A DNA stretch of 64,000 nt from Jaapia argillacea MUCL 33604 (lineage: Eukaryota > Basidiomycota > Agaricomycetes > Jaapiales > Jaapiaceae). The position numbers and the translations under genes were made by a program. Below, in pieces: positions 23,787 to 36,314 of the stretch; the first letter of the stretch is position 1, and every line of letters begins with the position of its first letter. The stretch spans positions 554,782 to 618,781 of the forward strand of contig KL197716.1 of the NCBI GenBank assembly GCA_000697665.1. Reading direction: 5' to 3'. The notes below the pieces were generated by a model. That model was not told where the DNA came from and did no database searches. It saw only the letters and a list, made by a program, of their open reading frames with translations.

Positions 23787-25343
23787 ATGCCTCCGAGACG
23801 TCGACGCCCAAAGAAAAAACGCAGCATGTATGTAAGATGATTTTGGCCTTGTAGACTCGGAATGTGACAGCAAGTCTCAAACTTTTTCTTGTCCAGAGAT
23901 CGACCCTCCACGCCCGATCCGGGCCTACCTCCAACGGCAAGCGCCTGTGATGACGGTGGTCAATACCCTCGAGCTGCCATCGGCGTGGGTCGCCCTGCTT
24001 TGAAGGCCCCCATAGAGAAGATACCGACAGAGGTGTTGGTAGAAGTCTTTCTCCATACATGGGAGACTTCTAAGGGACCCTCAAGGATGCAAATCGCGGT
24101 CCTCCTCTCCCAAGTTTCCTGGCAGTGGAGGAGAATTTCCCTTGACTTGCATGTCATCTGGTCGTACATATCTGTTCGTTACAGTTACGCTGAGACCCCC
24201 CTCGTACCCAGCACCCAGCTTTTGAAAGCCTTCCTTCACCGATCACAACAATTACCCCTCACTCTCAAAGTCACAGCCGTTGATAATGGCTTCAAATGGC
24301 TAGACGTCAGCTGTTCTACCCGCACCATGTCGGCGATCATACCGCATGCTGGTAGATGGCAATCTATCACCTTCAACATGCCCATCAAGCACTTGGAGCC
24401 TCTTGCTCGAATACCTCTCCATGGACTTCCACTATTGGAGACTTTTTTTGCGTTTCGCCCTAAAGCTATGGAACGTGGCAATCTTTTCACCAGATTTGGG
24501 GCCTTATCCTCCGCTCCTCGTCTCCGCCGCATCGGTTTCGAGTTCATGGGGCTGGTTCATATGCCGCTAGAATTACCCTGGGCGCAGCTGACCGATGTCA
24601 TCCTGGAGGGATTCCACATGAAGGAGGAGTACTATTACACCTACCATGACTTCTTCACAGTCCTTCAACGTTGCCCGAAGCTTACCTACTATCGCCAGAT
24701 GCTCCAAAGCGCGGACGAATACACACGCACTGCCCCACTTTTCCATCCTGCCCTTACAAGTTTGGTTCTTAATAGTGTCATCTCGTATGACACAATCTTC
24801 AACCACGTCACACTACCAAACCTGAAATCATTGGATCTCTTCGGACACAAACTCCAATGGTCAAGTCGACCGTTTATCCAGTTTTTGTCCCATTCTCAGT
24901 GCACAATTACGAGCCTCACACTCGCCGCTTTCATCATCTCCGATCGTGAAATCGCATGCCTTTTACAATATTTGGTATCGCTCGAGGAGTTGACCCTCCT
25001 ATTCAAAACCCCAGAACTGGATATCGATCGACTCCTCTATGATTTGACTTTTGATTCTTCCACATCGAGTCGACCATTGTGTCCAAATCTACAATCGCTC
25101 GAGGTTCGTGGCGTCGAGTTCTCCGAGGATGCGCTTGTGGGCATGGTCCATTCACGATGCCTTTCTCGGGGACCTAAGGAGGACGAAGGGCTGCTCAGAG
25201 TTGCTCCCCTGCAGAACCTCGCCATCTGCGAAACGTCCATGGAGGCCAGCGTCATGGAGAGTCTCATTTCTTGTTGCGGGGAGGGTCTATGCCTCACATT
25301 CATCAAAGATCGTACCCCTTGGCGCGAAGAAGGTTTTGAATGA
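23787..25343 (+). CDS. F-box-like protein, paralog of the gene at 3460-4963
   Basis: Exons 23787-23827 and 23897-25343 (495 aa). Exon 1 encodes a strongly basic N-terminus, MPPRRRRPKKKRS, that resembles a nuclear localisation signal; the first gene lacks this. The F-box-like segment (IPTEVLVEVFLH) is near residue 55, followed by a WSYISV strand and degenerate LRR repeats. The C-terminal part contains GVEFSEDALVGMVHSRC, matching the GVTFSCDALVAMVESR region of the first paralog. Presumed SCF substrate receptor, target unknown. The phase-2 GTATGT donor in exon 1 is required to keep the frame. Confidence 0.85.
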
Positions 25344-25654
25344 TTTATAATGAGAGCGGCTTCGGTACTACCCCACCTTCATATGCCATTGCGTTGCACT
25401 AATCGCGAACTGTTTGCAGGTCGTCGCCTCCAGAACTCGGAGCATTGGCGACTTTCAATCGGAATAGTCGAATGTGCAATGCTTTACAAATGGGTGCATG
25501 TGCGGGAAGCACTCATCCGACAAATTGCGACCCTCTACGGGTAACTCATAACAGAGGTCGTGAAGAGGCGAGTACAGACCAGTACTCTGAACACAAGAGA
25601 AACTATCTATATGTCCCAGCTACCATCGTAAAAGATTCTCTAAAACCTTTCCAC
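25344..25654. other. Intergenic region between convergent genes
   Basis: 311 bp between the F-box gene and aquaporin 3' ends. Short ORFs only. Confidence 0.5.
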
Positions 25655-26803
25655 TCAGACTCGAGTGTCATTGTCCACCATGGCGTTGCGGGATGTCGAG
25701 CTGGGTGATCCTCCAATTCGACCTGACAAAATGCGAGCTATGGGATCTGCGGGCGATTTGGAGATTTCTGTCGTATCTTGACCGGGGTTGACCGTCCAAT
25801 ATTTGTAGCTGACGGAATGGAGACGATGAATATGTAAGCTGAGAGGTGCGAGGGAAACGACGAACTGTTTCAACACGGAATATATGCCTACTCCTAGCAG
25901 CGAGCCAAGGAATGGCCCAACCCAATACTGAACAAGTGAAGTGTCGTTGAGATAGGCCTTTCGATCGACTAGGATGACACTCACAATCCAATGTCCATGA
26001 TATGGGAATCCAGTCACCACTGCAGGTCCAAATGAGCGAGCTGTGTTCATGGCTGCGCCCGTATAATAGACAGCGAACCTGTCGATCGGGAGTCGCGTCA
26101 GCCACCTCAAACTTTCAGAGGGTCATCAACTCACAGGTGGCCCGCAAAAAGCGTAAGACCTATTCCGATCTATTGTAAAAGGAATGTGAGCCACAAAACA
26201 CACGAGAACTTCGTGAACTTACCGGAGCCAGGGGAGTAGTAGAATGCTTCTCTGCGGCTAACATGAGGACAGCGAGCACGAGTGCAGATGTGATGAACAT
26301 TTCGATGAAGACTCCTTGCGCCTTGTTGACCCCATTTTGCAAGACCGTGCTGCGAGTAAAAGTTCAGTGGTGAAATGATAACTGCACGAATCAGTGACGA
26401 CTTACTTCGACGCGAGCGGTCCTGGCGTGAGAGCATACACGAGTCCAGCCGCTGCGATGCCTCCCAATAACTGAGCAATACAATACAACACAAACCGAAC
26501 AGGCCCGATGACTCCGACAAGTAATAGTGCAAGACTTATGTTGGGGTTGAACAACCCTCCCGTTACACGAAAGAAGAGCCATGCCGCGACTGTAAGGCTG
26601 AACCCCATAGAGAGTGCGATGTACATGATACGTTCGACGTTAGAGGAGTCGGCGCTGCTGAACGTCTCGGCGGAAGCTGCTTGGATGCCACCTAGAGCGA
26701 GCAAGAGAAAGAATGTCGTCCCGATGAACTCGAGAAAGGCGCCACGTAGATCTGAAGACAGGTTGGCAAACAAGCCCGGTGACGGTTGAGGGGATTTCGA
26801 CAT
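25655..26803 (-). CDS. Aquaporin (MIP family) with altered NPA motifs
   Basis: Exons (minus): 26803-26406, 26349-26223, 26169-26135, 26078-25985, 25927-25866, 25808-25655 (289 aa). Six hydrophobic segments and the MIP signature loops are clear: [12 protein letters not shown] in the first half and [12 protein letters not shown] in the second. The usual NPA motifs therefore read NPN and NTA, keeping both pore asparagines. A water channel is most likely, since the loop after the second motif (TARSFGP) resembles fungal orthodox aquaporins rather than aquaglyceroporins. The C-terminal tail is long, hydrophilic and Ser-rich. Start chosen at MSKSPQ; an in-frame codon 27 bases upstream is less favoured. 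Confidence 0.9.
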
Positions 26804-27189
26804 TTCTAGAAGGTATAAGGCAGAGAGCACGATCCAGATAAACGGCCCATTGTTTAGTTTTATAGGAATGGGAAGACGTCAGCCGTGGATGTGCGGAGTC
26901 TGACCAGGTCAGCCTCCCGATCACGATACCCGCGGTTAGTCTGAATTATAATCTTCCATCAGACTCACAAGCAGAAGGAAAGCCGCAATCGAGAACATAC
27001 CTCACAAGTATTCACCTAGTGTCCTGGGGTGGCAGAAGCTATTGGAGAAACATGATCTACGGAGCGGAGGTTCACTCTTGCCAAAATAGAAGTCTATCCT
27101 CTCATTGAATGATGGTGCTAAGCAACCCACGGATACAACGACGAGGCGGGATGCACCCAGGTGGCCGCACGTCGCCTGCACAAGGGTGC
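26804..27189. other. Intergenic region
   Basis: Between the NUDIX 3' end and the aquaporin 5' end, both on the minus strand. Must contain the aquaporin promoter; no defined element seen. Confidence 0.45.
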
Positions 27190-28236
27190 TCATACAATAA
27201 CGGGAGTGCCAGGGTTCGAAGGTAACACCTTCTTACTCTCCACCTCTCGTAGCACGCGATAGAGGCCAGCGAACCCCTGTATTTGTCCTTCGGCGTACCT
27301 CTCGTACACTGGTTTTCGCCCATATGCGATTTCCGCAGCTGTGGTCTACGAGACGGCACGTTCAATGACGATGCGAAGACAAAATTGCTGAACATACCAG
27401 TATTTCGGCAGTAAGTCCCTTGACGGGGGACGCCGTACTGCGGAAACGATGCATCCTGTACGACGCTCCGCCCAGAAACTCATATTGCGCATCCGACGTA
27501 CTCTGTTGCTTTGTGAATGCTCCGCAACACAATGAGTGATAACACGTACATGAAGGTCCGTTTCATAGGGCCACAGTTCGCCACCCTTCGGTACGAGTAT
27601 TTCTTTGTCCACAAGAGATGGATCTAGGAGAGCCTCTAATGGATGGTCGAAGATTCCATCGACTTCCGATGGGTTTGCCTTTAAACCGTCCAGAATACTG
27701 TTATCGGTCAACAGAGCTATTACTGGTGTAACAAACAGTTTGTACGAGGAAAGGAAGGGCCGGAGAAGACAAATGTTGTAGATTTGCGGGCTGTCCAAAG
27801 GAAGAGCTACCTCCTCATGTGCTTCGCGGTACTGGATGCTAACATTCAACGCGGATTCGACTGACAGAAATACGAGCAAACTCACAGCCGTTTCGAGAAT
27901 ATCTTGGTCCAGAGGATCAACCTTCCCTCCAGGTAACGCGGTTTGGCCAGGGTGAGACCGCAGGAGTTTCGATCGGGTCGTGAGCAGCACTCTCAGTCGC
28001 CCAGCTCGTTCGAAGAGTAGGATCAGGACAGCGGCAAGTTTGTTGACAGGGTATGAGGTCCTGTAGATCGTGAAAGGTGGATGATTCGTTGGCTTAGCTT
28101 ATCATCACAAAATATACAAACCAACGGACAAATCGGCTGGTTCGCGTTCATGTCGATGCAGTTGCTCGATACATAGCCTTGATTGGGGTGAAAGTTGGTC
28201 AAGTGGGACCGAGGACAAATCAAATATTGCGTCCAT
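27190..28236 (-). CDS. NUDIX hydrolase, coenzyme A diphosphatase-like
   Basis: Exons (minus): 28236-28118, 28060-27886, 27831-27550, 27502-27398, 27345-27190 (278 aa). NUDIX box visible as GGKVDP followed by AYREAHEE, preceded by the LRSHPGQTALPGG segment typical of Nudt7/Pcd1 CoA pyrophosphatases, which cleave CoA and its derivatives. No peroxisomal PTS1 at the C-terminus, unlike several family members. In-frame ATGs upstream of 28236 (28254, 28368) could lengthen the N-terminus. The third intron is short, 47 nt. Divergent from BIO3-BIO1. Confidence 0.85.
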
Positions 28237-28483
28237 CTTGATTGAATGCACCATAGTGATACTGAGTTCGAGAAAGCAAATATGCGAATATTCAGAAGAA
28301 CGAAACAGATGATTGAGGTGGAATCGAACGGCAGTTTCGGCCGAGCAAGATTTGTTGCTGTGTTCCAAAGCCTTGTGATTTCAACAACGGTAAACAACCG
28401 CTCGCTTAGATTTGCCATTCGTTTTCCGCTTTCCATACAAAAATATTCAAGGGCAGGCTGCCGATGCCCGAAGCTCCCCGACG
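28237..28483. promoter_or_regulatory. Shared intergenic promoter region, NUDIX gene / BIO3-BIO1
   Basis: 247 bp separate the chosen start codons of these divergent genes. Inferred from layout only; no factor site identified. Confidence 0.35.
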
Positions 28484-31074
28484 ATGTCTTTGTTATTCAA
28501 AAATCTTCGAATACACCAAGTTTTCGGGGCGAACACAGATGTCGGCAAGACTATCTTCACCACTGCCCTCGTTAGGGCATCAGCTTCCATACAAGATGCA
28601 GTGTTTTACCTGAAGCCTGTCAGCACGGGACCTATGCAGGATGCTGATGACGAGTGAGTAAAGTTTCTCGGGAGTTGCTTTATCTAACTCACAGGATGTC
28701 CGTAGACATATCAAACAATTCGCTGGAAAGCACAGAGGAAAAGTTCAAGCCAGTTGTCTTTTCCGCTACTCGGATCCAGTGAGCCCTCATCTCGCCGCTC
28801 GACTCGATGCGCAGCGAAAGGGCCAAGAGGTGAGTTATCCCAACTCGAATCTGTTCTGGGTAACTCACATTTCAACATCGTGAAGGTTTCTGTTCCCTCC
28901 GACCAGAGTTTTGTCAATTCAGTCGCCAAGCATGTTCAGTCTTGCGCATCACGTCTCTCCTCGTATGCACACATGTATGTGGAGACAGCTGGAGGTAAGG
29001 TGTAGATTCGATTGTAAGATAGACCTGCTCTTTGTCCCCGGTCGTCGGTTCCTGACTGCATTGTTCGTCAGGAATCCATAGCCCAACCCTATCCGGCACA
29101 ACACAAGTCGACAGCTATCGACCCTTGTTTCTTCCCACGATCCTCATCGGCGACTCAAAGCTCGGTGGAATCTCCTCGACTATCTCGTCATATGAGTCAC
29201 TCTTGCTTCGTGGATATATCGTGGATTGCATTATGTTGTTCAGAGATGAATACTATCGCAACTGGGAATACCTCATTCCCTACTTCGCCGAAAAGGGCAT
29301 CCATGTGGCGACTGTTGACCCTCCTCCACCGCGGCTGGATGACGTCCGACATAATTGGGCGAGCACGGAAAATTATTATGACACAATCGTCCCTTCCTCC
29401 AGAGATGGCAGCATATTCGACACCGTCACCCACCTCGATACCTGCCACACTCGGAGATTGGACGATCTCCATTCAATGCCTCGCCGAACCCTGGAATCCA
29501 TCTGGTGGCCATTCGTCCAACACGGCCTTGTCAAAGAGGAAAAAGACGTCGCTGTCATAGACAGCGCTTCTGGCGACTTTTTCAGCATCTACAAAGGTCA
29601 TTCGATGCAACCGGAATCCATCCCCTCTTCGCCCTCGACCGACTCGATGCTGGAGCTTCAATTCGACGGTTCAGCATCTTGGTGGACACAAACGTTAGGT
29701 CACTCGAATGCCTCCCTCGCCCTAGCAGCTGCAAAAGCAGCTGGTCGCTACGGTCACGTTATGTTTCCCCGAGCCACTCACCTCCCCGCTCTACACCTTG
29801 CCGAACGTCTTGTTCACCACGGACCTGGCAAAGGGTGGGCCACACGTGCTTATTTTTCCGACGACGGCTCGACTGCGATGGAAGTTGCCATCAAAATGGC
29901 CTTGCGAGCTTATTCGGTCCGGAATGGTGGACGACTTGATTCGGCCATGAGAAAGAATCTCGGAATCTTAGGGTTAAAGGGAAGTTATCATGGGGACACT
30001 ATTGGTGCTATGGACGCTTGCGAGGAGGGTGTGTATACATGCGAATGGCATGACGCGAAGGGATATTGGTTCGATCCGCCGAGCATTGGTATTCGGAACG
30101 GCGAGGTCCATATCACTCTTCCTTCGGCCGTTGCTGCAGAGACAACCTCCGGGTCAGAGGATATCCAAGCTCAGTCATTGTCGTGGGCCTACAATGTCGC
30201 CGAGCGGTTGAAGACGCCTCTTGCAGATGTTTACCGAACGTTCATTCGACGCACACTCCAAAGATTACGTGAAAGTGGCCAGCCACCTCTTGCAGCACTT
30301 ATCATCGAACCTCTCGTGATGGGTGCTGGTGGTATGATATTTGTCGACCCCCTTTTCCAGCGTGTCATTATTGATGTCGCTCGGGAGGACTCGACCGCCG
30401 ATCGTCCAAATCATTCCGCCGAATGGTCAGGACTTCCTGTAATCTTCGATGAGGTCTTCGTTGGGCTATACCGTCTCGGCATGGAGAGTTGTGGACCGCT
30501 TCTCGGTGTCAACCCAGACATCTCCGTCAACGCCAAGATCCTCACCGGCGGCGTCGTCCCCTTGGCGGTCACTCTAGCATCCGACTCCATCTTCCAGGCA
30601 TTCCTGAGCGAGAACAAGACGGAAGCTCTGTTGCATGGACATAGCTACACCGCTCACGCTGTAGGATGCGAAGTGGCTAACGAAACCCTTCGAATCGTGG
30701 AATCGATAAAGCAAAGTGATGATTGGAACGTGGCTCGTCAGGCTTGGGACGCTTCATGTACCTCTGAAGATCCAGCAGCGATATGGAGCCTTTGGGAGCC
30801 GGAATTTGTTCATCGCCTTTCTACGCAACCTTCGGTGAAAGAAGTCATGAGCCTCGGGACTGTGCTTGTTATCAAATTTGAGGATGGACGCGGTAGGTTT
30901 TCTCCCAGTCTTCAGCTGGATGACATTGAAAGTTTTCTTCAGGATATACTTCAGATGCTGCCGAGCGACTGCTCCTACCTATCAAGGACTGTATTCCTCG
31001 CGGCGCCGATGGTGCTCAAAACCAACCCTTCGGCATCCATTTCAGAACTTTGGGAAACGTCGCCTATTTCATGA
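28484..31074 (+). CDS. BIO3-BIO1: Bifunctional dethiobiotin synthetase / DAPA aminotransferase
   Basis: Exons 28484-28653, 28706-28829, 28886-28994, 29072-31074 (801 aa). The N-terminal dethiobiotin synthetase part carries the P-loop GANTDVGKT near residue 15, YLKPVSTG, a VETAGG motif and DSKLGGISSTIS. The C-terminal part is a fold-type-I PLP transaminase: GSTAMEVAIKMA, YHGDTIGAMD, FDEVFVGLYR and the PLP lysine in NAKILTGG near residue 623. The fusion performs two consecutive biotin steps: KAPA to DAPA, then DAPA to dethiobiotin. The same fusion is known in plants and many fungi. Start chosen at MSLLFKN; an upstream in-frame ATG is less favoured. No obvious targeting peptide. Confidence 0.93.
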
Positions 31075-31250
31075 CCAGTCTAAATACATCGTTGGAGACT
31101 GTACGAAGGATCCAGGATCGCCTGTCGGAAGCTTTGGGGCCCTCGTAGAGGAGTAATTCTATCGTCGAGATGCTACAGTAGATACGAATACAATGAACGA
31201 TCGAAAACATACAGGCGTGGAACCGCGTGTCTGTGCATAGTATGAAAGAC

Positions 31251-34200
31251 CTACGCCCTCCAGTATTGCGCCAAGTCATGGATCCTATCGAGCACCGCCG
31301 TAAAGTACGACGTCTCGTTCAACAACGCCTCAAAATGCTTGATAGCCTCCTCTTCCGTCAAGTCCAATCTGAATTTCTCCATAATCTGCTCGTGAACGTC
31401 TCGATGCTTAATATCGGGGATGTTTGCATCGACCATCAACGCCACCAAATTCAGTATGAGGTTTGCACTCTTTCTGAGGATGGTAAAGGCTGTGAAGCAA
31501 AAGTTCTTGAATCGGGCGTAATGGGTGGATTGAGCGCCCCCCATAGCGTCTACCATTTCTTTGCAGACCTTTACTGGAGGTGGGAAAGGTTTCGGGTCGC
31601 GGCCGAGTATGTAACCAAAGTCGACTGGTGAAACTGTCAGTGAGGCGTGCAATGAAGGACGAAGAAGGAAAGGTACCATGGAAGAAATGACCATCAGGAG
31701 CCAACAACAGGTTGTCAAGATGTCGATCACCAACTCCAAGGATATACGTGACGACGCAATATCCGGCTACACAACCAGACATCAGCTCAACCAAACCAAC
31801 CAAACCCAAGTTCACCGATCGAACTCACCACAACTCCTAACAAACGTATCCACCACACCTGGTTCGACTCCATAAGTCCCCACACTCCCCTCATCCGGAT
31901 AATTCGCTCTCAAATAATTCAACAACGCCCCATGTTCACTAACGATCGCCGCAATAGTCTTACTAGGGATAAACTGCGCCATACCCTGCGAAGGACCAGT
32001 AGCCAACACATCATAAGGACTCAACTTCAAATCCAAATTCTCCTTCCTCAACAACCGATCCATCAACGTAAACAACTGGATCACCAATTGGTCTTGTCTC
32101 ATATCATCTCCATCTTTGAAGATGATGGGATATTCAGAACCGTCGGAGCATTGAAAGTAGAGAAGCATGGGGAAGAGGTTGGATTTGAATACGGAGGATT
32201 TTTCGGGGATGATGCCCGTTACTTGGATACGAGCGTTGAGGGGGAGAGGTAAAGGTGGGATGGAAGTTAGGTTGTTCTTGGTATCAGCGAGGAACGAACG
32301 GAGTTTTTCGATCTTTTTTGGGCGGGGGTCTTTAGATTGACGTAGTTCTTTGGCGCGTTTTGCGAGACTCGAAACAAGCTCCGCTTGACGTCGCATCAAC
32401 TCTCTTCGATTTGGTCCGTCCTCTGACTGCATAGAGCGATTGGTTAGTGAATGTTCTTGCATAGAATAACGAAACACCTACATCTTGGATACTCCGATAA
32501 AACTTGAACACCAACCTCCCATACATCTTCGCCATAACACTATCCTCCAACGCAACCTCCACCATCAAATACCAATTAAACCTACCACAATCCTTTAGCA
32601 CCAGAACCATCTCTCAATCAAAGGGAAAAAAACACCAACCTGTTACCAAGGACCTCATTCTTGACGGCTCTAGCAATCAAGAAATCCGCCAAGCCCGAAT
32701 CATCTTGCGATGCGGCAGATGCGGCAGATACTGAACGTGAAGAACGTTGATCTGACGCTGCCGATTCGAATTTGAGAGCTTGGACGAGTTGGAGGAGGTA
32801 GAGCATTAGTTCCTATTGGATGTCAGGGTCAGTGTATGCGTGAAGAAAGGTGAATAATATGAGGTGTGATGTGAACGTGAAGAGAACGCGGAGGAAAGGC
32901 GATCAGGGAGAGAATATGTACGATGTGCGAACAGGCGGAGAGACGAAAAAATGACGAGGCAGGACAACACCAAAAAAACCCAATCAAAACTCACATCATC
33001 AGGAGCCCTACTCAACTGCCTAACAGCAAAAGCCCTAACCCTCGAATCAACAGTCCCAGGACCTAACAACTCCAACGCATCATCCGTTCCAATACCCTTC
33101 CCATCCCCATCTCCTTGCCCAATCCCATTCGAACCACCACCACCACCCCCACCACCAACCCACATCGGTAACAACTCCTCGACGGCTTGCTTAACCTCTC
33201 CCGGATCTCTCCATGTCACACTCTTCAGGAATTTGGTCAGGCCGCGAGGGAACCTGGTTAGGTAAAACCTGAATTTCCAGACTAGGTCCTTCTCTTCTGA
33301 TGTTAGGGGAAGTGAAGGCGGGTAGGAGAGGATTTGCTGGTGGACGTCCCCGAACGATCATGTCGCGCAAAAATAAAACGAGAATCGAACTAGTGAGCAT
33401 AAACAGAGAAGGACGATGGAAGAAACAACGCACAGCTAAATCATCCCTAATCTTCGCATTCGGTTTCAATTCCCTATCATACGGACTACTCCTATGACTC
33501 CTAACCAACCTTCTATGTTTATCTTCCACCGGGTTCTCCCTATCAATCTCCGGGTCTACCAAAGTGAACAAATGGGAAGTGTCTAAGGGGGGTTGGAGAG
33601 GTGGGTTTGAGGTGGTGGTGGGAGGGAGGGGGGGGAGGGGGGTGTGGGGGTGTGAGGGTTCCTATGGAGAGGGGGTTAGAGGGTTAGAAGGTGAGTGGGC
33701 GGGAGTGAGGCAGGGAGGAGGGACATACGGGTTCGGAGAAGATTACTGGAAAGTCGAATCGTGGGACGTCGATGTAGAGGTAGAGGTTATCCGATTTCTC
33801 CGTTTCTTGCTGGTGAGGGAGTCAAGAAGAGGATACCAAGGCGAGTGAGGCGAAGTCAGAAATGAACACATCAAGTCAGTCCAACGTTCCTTTCAAAACA
33901 CCACCACACCAAAGCGAGAGAATACGTACAGCATGTATCTCCTCCATCCTCCTAAACGCCAGATTATCCAACCACTCACTCTTTGGTAAATCTCCTCTTT
34001 CGTATTTCTTCACCATCTATATTCGTCAGAGATATCATTGAGATTTGGACAAGATGGATGAGAGGGAAGAGAAGAGGGAAGAAGACAGGCGGGAGGATAT
34101 GGGAAGCTGGGAGTCAACGGAGAAGAAGAAATAAGAGCATATAGTCGGTATACCAGCGCATATACTCGGGATACTAGCGCATATACCGGGATACCAACGC

Positions 34201-35561
34201 ATATAGTCAAAACACAGTGCTCCAATACCCCGGCCTCTCTGTCCACTCTCCCCAACAAACACGTATACATCAAAGGTTACAAGCGAACAACCAATACGCG
34301 TCAAACTCCCCAAACACAAACTCCACAGTCCACGAATCACAGCACCACAAACGCAACACGAAACCAGAATCAGAACCAAACCCAAACTCACCTTCTCCAA
34401 CCTCCCCATCTCATCCCTCCCCCCACTCCCCGCCTCACTCAATTTACTAGGCGTAGTAGTATCAAGGGACGGGTCAGCTTCTACGCCCGGCCATAGATGT
34501 AAACGATGTTTGCCTCTTCGGAGTGTCCTGTTTGATCAAATAAGTTAGAGATAACGCGTACTTGGAGACAGGCATGACAGAAGGGTGGTGAAGTTGAAGG
34601 GGCGGGAAGGGGAAAGGAATATTACGATGCGAAGGAAAGGAACTAAATTAAAACCAACTCACCATTTCTTCCCAAAAACCCTCCAGGTGGTACCACCTAC
34701 CGGAACCGTCTCCCTCGGACCAGCCGAATCATACACCGTAAACGTTATTTGGGAAGACAGTGGCAAGTCGCAATATCTGATCGGTAGAGAAATATATTCG
34801 TTCCAACTGTGAGGGCAGGGGTCGAGAGTGAGGATCTTTATTCAACAGAGATGAAGGGAAGAGATGAAGGGACAAGACGCACGTATAACCATTCTTGAAA
34901 GCTTTGAATGAAGTGCGGAAGGGAATCGTGAGAGGCTTGTTATCTGCTACTAGTTGGCAGGTGACGTAGAGGTCTGAGAGGGCTCTAGAGTTGAGGTTTG
35001 TTAGTTTGGGGATAGAAGGTGGGGGAAGGGGGAAGGGGAGGAGTGTGGGTCAGGTTTCGGGTGAATGGGTTTCCGGTGTGTAACCAACACAGATGTAACC
35101 GCAGGTTCAAACGCAAATGATATGCACAGGATGACCTCAGAAGGCAACCCCGGCCAAACGTCGACCACGAAAAGCACACCACCCACCAAATGGATCAGAG
35201 TTACGAACAGACACTTACTGAGATTGGACGCCATGAAAGCGGAGTTCTGGATGTGCGAGGAGTTCGGTGAATGATTTCTTGGGGCGGGTACCTGAGAGTT
35301 CGGATCTGTGTGCCGATTCGAGGGTGATGAGAACCAGGGAGGGGCGATCGAAGCGACGAGGTTAGGGTTGAGGTGCGAGTAGAGTGCGTGTTCATGCGTA
35401 GGGCGAGGATCACCGGGAAGAGTACAAAGAAGGCGCATCAAGGGAGGTTAAGATCCCGAGACGAAAGGTCAATGAAAAGAGACGCACATCCGAAAAGTAA
35501 CTGGCAACTTTAGATCACTAAGCTTCGCAAAAGTGAAATCATCTCTGTTATCCTTATCCAT
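31251..35561 (-). CDS. VPS34: Phosphatidylinositol 3-kinase, class III
   Basis: Fourteen exons (minus): 35561-35488, 35305-35219, 34984-34883, 34806-34663, 34527-34392, 34016-33930, 33809-33729, 33661-33434, 33336-32995, 32812-32640, 32581-32482, 32426-31829, 31766-31677, 31624-31251 (871 aa, usual length). Makes PI3P for endosomal sorting and autophagy. N-terminal C2 region ([19 protein letters not shown]), helical domain ([21 protein letters not shown]), then kinase domain from about residue 570: [22 protein letters not shown] and metal motif [12 protein letters not shown] (commonly HIDFG). The C-terminus [11 protein letters not shown] to AQYWRA is typical. An eight-glycine run near residue 375 and a proline-rich stretch in exon 8 are lineage-specific inserts. 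Several introns are unusually long (182, 234, 135, 375, 182 nt). Confidence 0.92.
34135..34208. repeat. Imperfect 21-bp tandem repeat in a VPS34 intron
   Basis: About 3.5 units built around GCGCATATA followed by a C/T-GGGATAC-type half. It lies in the 375-nt fifth intron of VPS34, the longest in that gene, so the repeat has probably helped lengthen it. Confidence 0.75.
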
Positions 35562-36314
35562 AGACTGCTCCTTCCGCTTCCGGATTGGGGTTGGGTGGTG
35601 CGATTCAGGTCGAAGAAGGGATAGAGGACGAGTGGAGACCAGGGTCGTTCAGAGGGGATATGGCCACAAGCCAAGAGAGCAGGGCAAGTGTCAAAGGAAG
35701 ATGACAGCACAGAGATGTATAGGATAGGCTCAGAATCGTCAAAGGAGAGTCTTCCAGAAGCGGGGTGGAACGCCAGACGCGCACGTCCGAGGTCGGTGCG
35801 GATGATTGGGCGTGTTGGATTACGGCATCTTCCATATATGGACGAGACCGACGCGTTTGATCGACGTCGATCACTGCTGCTTGCTCGTCGTCGCTGACAA
35901 CGACAACTGCCGTATCATCGTACTGCAACGAAATCCACGTAGATTTTCGTACATTGCGGCTCATATGAGAATATGGATGTCCTTGACATTAACTTACCGA
36001 CTTTCACCAAATCATCGGAGAACACGGTATAAACCATCATCTTGGGCGGAGAAGCATAACGACTCATGGGTCGGTCGGTAAGTAAGTGGCGTCGTAGTTC
36101 GTGCCACCATCCACTCCGAGAATCCTAGCAAGCCATCATTCGCCTGACTCAGAACAAGCTCACACTCTTACGACGAGGAAACGAACTTATCATACAACAA
36201 ACATCGTATCAAACTAGTACACATATACATCAGCAGTGATTATCCCTCCAAAAATGCTGTGCGACCACCCATAAACCGCACCAACGCAGGATCCCAATCC
36301 TACGAGAACCCACT
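35562..36314. other. Intergenic region
   Basis: Upstream of VPS34 and downstream of the first amine oxidase. A minus-strand ORF (35605-35964, 119 aa) has no recognisable domain and is probably chance. Confidence 0.5.

Noticed and set aside
34035-34442. 135-aa minus-strand ORF
   Set aside because: Begins in a VPS34 exon and runs into the following long intron; explained by VPS34.
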